From JAGVSZ01 sp035456405 (GTDB lineage: Bacteria > Pseudomonadota > Gammaproteobacteria > Burkholderiales > SG8-39): 64,000 nucleotides of DNA. Numbering within the stretch: position 1 is the stretch's first letter; every line of letters starts with the position of its first letter. The notes under the pieces were generated by a model. The model saw nothing but the letters and a program-made list of their open reading frames with translations, ran no database searches and was not told where the DNA came from. This document shows, one piece after another, positions 60,060 through 64,000 of the stretch. Location: assembly GCA_035456405.1 (NCBI GenBank), contig DATIDG010000049.1, positions 186,001 to 250,000 on the forward strand. The letters are read 5' to 3'. Made by a program: the position numbers and the translations under genes.

Positions 60060-60769
60060 AGCAGATCGTCCTCGACACCGAGACGACCGGCCTCAACGCG
60101 CGCCTCGGAGACCGGATCATCGAGATCGGCTGCGTCGAGCTGGCGAGCCGGCACCTGACCGGGAACCACTTCCACCGCTACCTCAACCCAGAGCGGGAGA
60201 TCGAGGAGGGGGCACTCCGCGTGCACGGCATCACGAACGAGTTCCTGCAGGACAAGCCGCGCTTCGCCGACGTCGCGCGCGAGTTCCTCGAGTACGTCGC
60301 GGGCGCCGAGCTGGTCATCCACAACGCGGCGTTCGACCTCGAGTTCCTCAACGCCGAGTTCGAGAAGCTCGGGCTCGACCCGATCGAGAAGCACGTCGCC
60401 GCGGTCGTAGACACGCTGCGCCAGGCGCGTGAGCTGCACCCGGGAAAGAAGAACTCCCTGGACGCGCTGTGCGAGCGCTACCAGATCGAGCACTCGCACC
60501 GCACGCTGCACGGAGCGCTGCTCGATGCCCAGCTGCTCGCGGAAGTCTATCTCGCGATGACCCGCGGACAGGAAAGCCTCGCGATCGAGCTAGATGCCGC
60601 AGCGGCGCCGGCCGCGGACGCTTGGGCGGCCGTCTCGGGAGAGCGGCCACGACTGGTGGTAGTGCGGGCGAGCGCGGAGGAGGCTGCCGAGCACGTCCGT
60701 CTCCTCGAGTCGATCGCCAGGGAGTCCAAGGGCAAGCTGGTGTGGCAGCTCGAGCCGGCCATGGCCTGA
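60056..60769 (+). CDS. dnaQ: DNA polymerase III epsilon subunit (3'-5' proofreading exonuclease)
   Basis: 237 residues. DEDDh exonuclease: Asp and Glu in IVLDTETTGL (residues 7 and 9), NAAFDLEFL, and His/Asp in HRTLHGALLDAQLLAEVY near 157-170. The C-terminal about 60 residues bind the alpha subunit. ATG 60056 overlaps the RND pump stop. It proofreads chromosomal replication. Confidence 0.96.
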   Translation: MKQIVLDTETTGLNARLGDRIIEIGCVELASRHLTGNHFHRYLNPEREIEEGALRVHGITNEFLQDKPRFADVAREFLEYVAGAELVIHNAAFDLEFLNAEFEKLGLDPIEKHVAAVVDTLRQARELHPGKKNSLDALCERYQIEHSHRTLHGALLDAQLLAEVYLAMTRGQESLAIELDAAAAPAADAWAAVSGERPRLVVVRASAEEAAEHVRLLESIARESKGKLVWQLEPAMA

Positions 60770-61070
60770 TCTATACTCGCCTTGGAAGCACCGAAGCCGA
60801 GCGGAACGTGATCGAGGCAAGAAAGGCTCTCGCACGAACAAGGGGAAAGCCCCTTGTATATCCCCCATTTTCGAGCAAGGGGCGCGGTTGCCGAGGCGGA
60901 GCAGGGGCCCCAACGCAAGTTGGGGATGCGACCCGACAGCAGACGCAAGCGGCCGCCATTCGCCGCGATGGCCGCCTCCGGGGCCAGATCCCCAGCGCAA
61001 GCGCCGGGGCCCCTCTTCCGCCCTGTGGCGGCCGCCCCTTGTAGATCCCCTACGACCGCACGAGGTCGCC
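60770..61070. other. Structured intergenic region with direct repeats and a GNRA hairpin
   Basis: 301 bp without a credible gene. A 17-nt direct repeat (GCCCCTTGTATATCCCC at 60849-60865 and a copy with one mismatch at 61034-61050) bounds about 200 bp rich in hairpins. These include AAGGGG-AAAG-CCCCTT (60840-60855) and CCCCAAC-GCAA-GTTGGGG (60908-60925) with a GNRA tetraloop. It could be a repeat element, an untranslated leader of the next gene or a small RNA. Confidence 0.5.
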
Positions 61071-62717
61071 ATGGCCGGCAAGCCCAACCCCTACGAGCAG
61101 GACCTCGACCGCAATCCAGCGAATCACGCACCCCTCACGCCGCTCACGTTCATCGATTGGAGCGCGTCGGTGTACCCGGAGCGCACTGCGGTGATCCAGG
61201 GTGCACGGCGGTTCACCTGGAAGGAGACCTATGCCCGCTGCCGGCGGCTCGCCTCCGCGCTCGCGCAGCGGGGCATCGGGGTCGGCGACACGGTGGCGGC
61301 GATGCTGGCCAACACGCCGGAGATGTACGAGTGCCACTTCGGCGTGCCGATGGCCGGTGCAGTGCTGAACACCCTGAACACCCGCCTCGACCCGGATGCG
61401 ATCGCATTCATGCTCGACCATGGCGAGGCGAAAGTCCTGATCACCGACCGCGAGTTCGCGGGAACGATCGCCGCGGCGCTGCAGAAGCTCGCGCGCAAGC
61501 CGCTGGTCATCGACGTCGACGACCCGGAGTACGACGGGCCGGGCGGACGACTCGGCGAGATCGATTACGAGGCGTTCGTCGCGCGCGGCGACCCCGGCTT
61601 CGCGTGGCAGCCGCCCGCCGACGAGTGGCAAGCGATCGCGCTCAATTACACCTCGGGCACTACCGGTAACCCCAAGGGCGTCGTGTACTCGCACCGCGGG
61701 GCGTACCTGAACGGCGTCGGCAACATCCTGACCTGGGGCATGCCGCGGCACTCGGTGTACCTGTGGACGCTGCCGATGTTTCACTGCAACGGGTGGTGCT
61801 TCCCCTGGTCGATGGCGGCGAATGCGGGGACGAACGTCTGCCTGCGGCGGGTCGACCCGGCACTCATCTTTCCGCTCATCAAGGCGCACAAGGTCTCGCA
61901 CTACTGCGGCGCCCCGATCGTGCATTCGACGCTCATCAACGCCGATCCGAAGCTGCGCGAGGGCATCGCACACAAGGTGTCGGCATTCGTGGCCGGCGCG
62001 GCACCGCCCCAGGCGATGATCGAGGGCATGGAGCGCATCGGCTTCGATCTCACCCACGTGTACGGCCTCACCGAGGTCTACGGTCCCGCGACGGTCTGCG
62101 CCAAGCACGACGAGTGGGCGACGCTCGACGCGGGCGGCCGCGCCGAGCGCAACGGCCGGCAGGGCGTGCGGTATCTTCTAGAGGAGGGCTGCACGGTAAT
62201 GGATCCGGCCACGATGAGAGAGATCCCTGCCGACGGCGAAACCATGGGCGAGATCATGTTCCGCGGTAACGTCACGATGAAGGGCTACCTGAAGAACCCG
62301 AAGGCGACGCAGGAGGCGTTCGCCGGCGGTTGGTTCCATTCCGGCGACCTTGCGGTGCTGCAACCCGACGGCTACATCAAGATCAAGGACCGCGCCAAGG
62401 ACATCATCATCTCCGGCGGCGAGAACATCTCTTCGCTCGAGGTCGAGGACGTGATCTACCGCCATCCGTCGGTGCTGGCGGCCGCGGTCGTGGCGAAACC
62501 CGACGCGAAATGGGGCGAGACCCCGTGCGCCTTCGTCGAGCTGAAGCCCGGCGCGACGGCCACCGAGGCGGAGATCGTCGAGCACTGCCGCGCGCATCTG
62601 GCGCGGTTCAAGGCGCCGCGCGCCGTGGTGTTCGGCCCGCTGCCCAAGACTTCCACCGGGAAGATCCAGAAGTTCATGCTGCGCCAGCAGGCGAAGTCCG
62701 CCACGGCGATCGAGTAA
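61071..62717 (+). CDS. Acyl-CoA synthetase (medium/long-chain, DmdB-like ANL enzyme)
   Basis: 548 residues of the ANL superfamily. Signature motifs are LNYTSGTTGNPKGVVYSHRG, the VYGLTEVYGP loop, GWFHSGDLAVLQPDGYIKIKDRAKDIIISGGENIS and the catalytic Lys in PKTSTGKIQKF. The start region (LTPLTFIDWSASVYPERTAVIQG) matches the group of medium-chain and methylthiopropionate CoA ligases. ATG 61071 has GAGG upstream; the frame is open further up but reads like intergenic sequence. Followed by an enoyl-CoA hydratase and etfB, so it probably activates fatty or branched acids for beta-oxidation. Confidence 0.92.
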   Translation: MAGKPNPYEQDLDRNPANHAPLTPLTFIDWSASVYPERTAVIQGARRFTWKETYARCRRLASALAQRGIGVGDTVAAMLANTPEMYECHFGVPMAGAVLNTLNTRLDPDAIAFMLDHGEAKVLITDREFAGTIAAALQKLARKPLVIDVDDPEYDGPGGRLGEIDYEAFVARGDPGFAWQPPADEWQAIALNYTSGTTGNPKGVVYSHRGAYLNGVGNILTWGMPRHSVYLWTLPMFHCNGWCFPWSMAANAGTNVCLRRVDPALIFPLIKAHKVSHYCGAPIVHSTLINADPKLREGIAHKVSAFVAGAAPPQAMIEGMERIGFDLTHVYGLTEVYGPATVCAKHDEWATLDAGGRAERNGRQGVRYLLEEGCTVMDPATMREIPADGETMGEIMFRGNVTMKGYLKNPKATQEAFAGGWFHSGDLAVLQPDGYIKIKDRAKDIIISGGENISSLEVEDVIYRHPSVLAAAVVAKPDAKWGETPCAFVELKPGATATEAEIVEHCRAHLARFKAPRAVVFGPLPKTSTGKIQKFMLRQQAKSATAIE

Positions 62718-62727
62718 GGAGCCAGGT

Positions 62728-63525
62728 GTGAGCGCGCAGCCGCAACCGGCCGAGCCGGTCCTCCTCCGCGAGGATCGGAACGGCATCACGACCCTGACGC
62801 TGAACCGTCCCGGGTCCTACAACCTCCTCACGTCCGAGCTGATCGACGCGCTGCAGTCGGCGTTCGACTCGATCGGGCAGGATGAAGGCGTGCGCGCCGT
62901 CGTCCTCGCCGCAGCGGGCAAGGGGTTTTCCGCCGGGCACGACCTGAAGGAGATCCGCGCGCTCGGCTCCCAGCCGAAGATCGAAGGCCTGTTCCGGCGG
63001 TGCAGCCGGATGATGGTGTCCATTGCGCGCCTGCCGCAGCCGGTGATTGCGCGCGTGCAGGGAGCGGCCGCTGCCGCCGGATGCCAGCTCGTCGCGCAAT
63101 GCGACCTCGCGGTGGCCTCGGAGAGCGCGAAGTTCGCCGCGCCCGGCGTCACCTGGGGTTTCTTCTGCTCGACCCCGGGAGTCGCCATCGGACGCAACCT
63201 CGCGCGCAAGCACGCGATGGAAATGCTGCTGACCGGCGAGATGGTCGACGCCCGACGCGCGCTCGAGTGGGGCCTGGTCAACCGTGTCGTGCCGGCCGGC
63301 GAGCTGGATGGCGCGGTGCTCGCCTTGGCCGACCAGATCCGGTCCAAGCCGCGCTGCACGGTCGCGGCAGGCAAGCGGGCGTTCTACGAACAGCTCGAGA
63401 TGGGCCTCGAGCGCGCCTACGAGCTGGCCGGTCACGTCATCGCCTCGAGCTTCGCGCACGAGGAGGGGCGTGAAGGCATGGACGCGTTCATCGAGAAGCG
63501 CCCGCCGAACTGGTCGGAGCGCTGA
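62728..63525 (+). CDS. Enoyl-CoA hydratase / isomerase family protein
   Basis: 265-residue crotonase-fold protein. The oxyanion-hole segments are present (GKGFSAGHDLKEI near residues 70-82 and RVQGAAAAAGCQLVAQCDLAVAS near 111-133). A second-half segment, FAAPGVTWGFFCSTPGVAIGRN, is also typical. One of the two catalytic Glu residues of classical hydratases (the GxxExA and xxPE positions) appears replaced in the GAAAAAGCQ segment. An isomerase, hydrolase or specialised hydratase is therefore possible. GTG 62728, 10 nt after the synthetase. Confidence 0.88.
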   Translation: MSAQPQPAEPVLLREDRNGITTLTLNRPGSYNLLTSELIDALQSAFDSIGQDEGVRAVVLAAAGKGFSAGHDLKEIRALGSQPKIEGLFRRCSRMMVSIARLPQPVIARVQGAAAAAGCQLVAQCDLAVASESAKFAAPGVTWGFFCSTPGVAIGRNLARKHAMEMLLTGEMVDARRALEWGLVNRVVPAGELDGAVLALADQIRSKPRCTVAAGKRAFYEQLEMGLERAYELAGHVIASSFAHEEGREGMDAFIEKRPPNWSER

Positions 63526-63604
63526 CCGCCACCCCCCGGGGCCGGCGGGCACGGCCGCCACGGGGTTTCCGATAAAATCCGCGGATTCTTCCTGAGGTCG
63601 TCCG

Positions 63605-64000
63605 ATGAAAGTCCTCGTCCCGATCAAACGCGTCATCGACTACAACGTGAAAGTCCGCGTCAAGGCGGACGGCACCGGTGTCGAGACTGCGAACGTCAAG
63701 ATGTCCATGAACCCGTTCGACGAGATCGCCGTGGAAGAGGCGGTGAGGCTCAAGGAGGCGGGCGTGGCGACCGAGGTGGTCGCCGTGTCCTGCGGCGTTG
63801 CCGCATGCCAGGAGACGCTGCGCACGGCGCTCGCGATCGGGGCCGATCGCGCGATCCTGGTCGAGACCGACGCCGACCTGCAGCCGCTCGCCGTGGCCAA
63901 GCTGCTGAAGGCGATCGCGGCAAAGGAAGGTCCGCAGCTCGCGCTCCTCGGCAAGCAGGCGATCGACGACGACGCCAATCAGACCGGGCAGATGCTCGCG
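63605..64000 (+). CDS. etfB: Electron transfer flavoprotein beta subunit (N-terminal part, runs off the window)
   Basis: The first 132 residues of EtfB, which carries AMP and together with EtfA passes electrons from acyl-CoA dehydrogenases to the quinone pool. It begins MKVLVPIKRVIDYNVKVRV and has NVKMSMNPFDEIAVEEAVRLKE and ALLGKQAIDDDANQTGQMLA, all conserved. ATG 63605 has a CCTGAGG ribosome site. It fits the fatty-acid oxidation context of the two preceding genes. Confidence 0.95.
   Translation, partial: MKVLVPIKRVIDYNVKVRVKADGTGVETANVKMSMNPFDEIAVEEAVRLKEAGVATEVVAVSCGVAACQETLRTALAIGADRAILVETDADLQPLAVAKLLKAIAAKEGPQLALLGKQAIDDDANQTGQMLA

Overview
The window is high-GC, densely packed bacterial chromosome. 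Its gene order points to a betaproteobacterium. The run tig-clpP-clpX-lon-hupB-tRNA-Val-(island)-tRNA-Asp-ppiD-fabI is the main reason, backed by EnvZ/OmpR, an hpnCDE squalene operon and the mltD-yafS-rnhA-dnaQ neighbourhood. I cannot name a genus. Most genes are arranged head to tail with 1-4 nt ATGA/GTGA overlaps, so translational coupling is common.

Left part (1-10.6 kb): the start of mfd (minus strand, cut by the window edge) diverges from ispD-ispF-thpR. This faces an ompR-envZ two-component operon with GTAAC repeats in front of it. Next comes a small exported protein and then a five-gene minus-strand catabolic operon: SDR dehydrogenase, lambda-crystallin-type 3-hydroxyacid dehydrogenase, BKACE beta-keto acid cleavage enzyme, acyl-CoA ligase and a TauE/SafE exporter. 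It probably oxidises and splits a beta-hydroxy acid.

Middle left (10.7-28.7 kb): tsaB-rimI-family 4 uracil-DNA glycosylase, lemA with two TPM-domain genes, a cytoplasmic HtrA-like protease, a histone-deacetylase-fold enzyme overlapping an unusual aldo/keto reductase, lplT, a LysR regulator, a glutamine-amidotransferase-like protein without its catalytic Cys and His, alr, radA, and hpnC-hpnD-hpnE for squalene synthesis.

Centre (28.7-43.2 kb): tRNA-Leu and the protein quality-control block tig-clpP-clpX-lon, then hupB and tRNA-Val. A genomic island of about 7.9 kb is inserted at the 3' end of tRNA-Val(TAC). It is bounded by a 46-bp direct repeat of the tRNA 3' half (43 of 46 identical) and separates tRNA-Val from tRNA-Asp. 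The island carries a degraded tyrosine integrase, a second integrase remnant, and a convergent four-gene membrane glycosylation cassette: a GT-C-like transferase, DUF2304, a GT2 polyprenyl-phosphate glycosyltransferase and an EamA/SMR-like flippase. It also holds several small orphan or broken genes, including a staphylococcal-nuclease-like pseudogene and small Cys/Trp-rich proteins. The organisation resembles phage serotype-conversion (gtr) modules and is the most interesting part of the window.

Right part (43.2-64 kb): ppiD, fabI, a yejABEF-like peptide/oligopeptide ABC transporter, mltD, then yafS-like methyltransferase, rnhA and dnaQ. An RND efflux pair sits between rnhA and dnaQ. After a structured 300-bp spacer come fatty-acid oxidation genes: an acyl-CoA synthetase, an enoyl-CoA hydratase and the start of etfB.

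All assignments come from reading motifs and gene context by eye. No database search was run.
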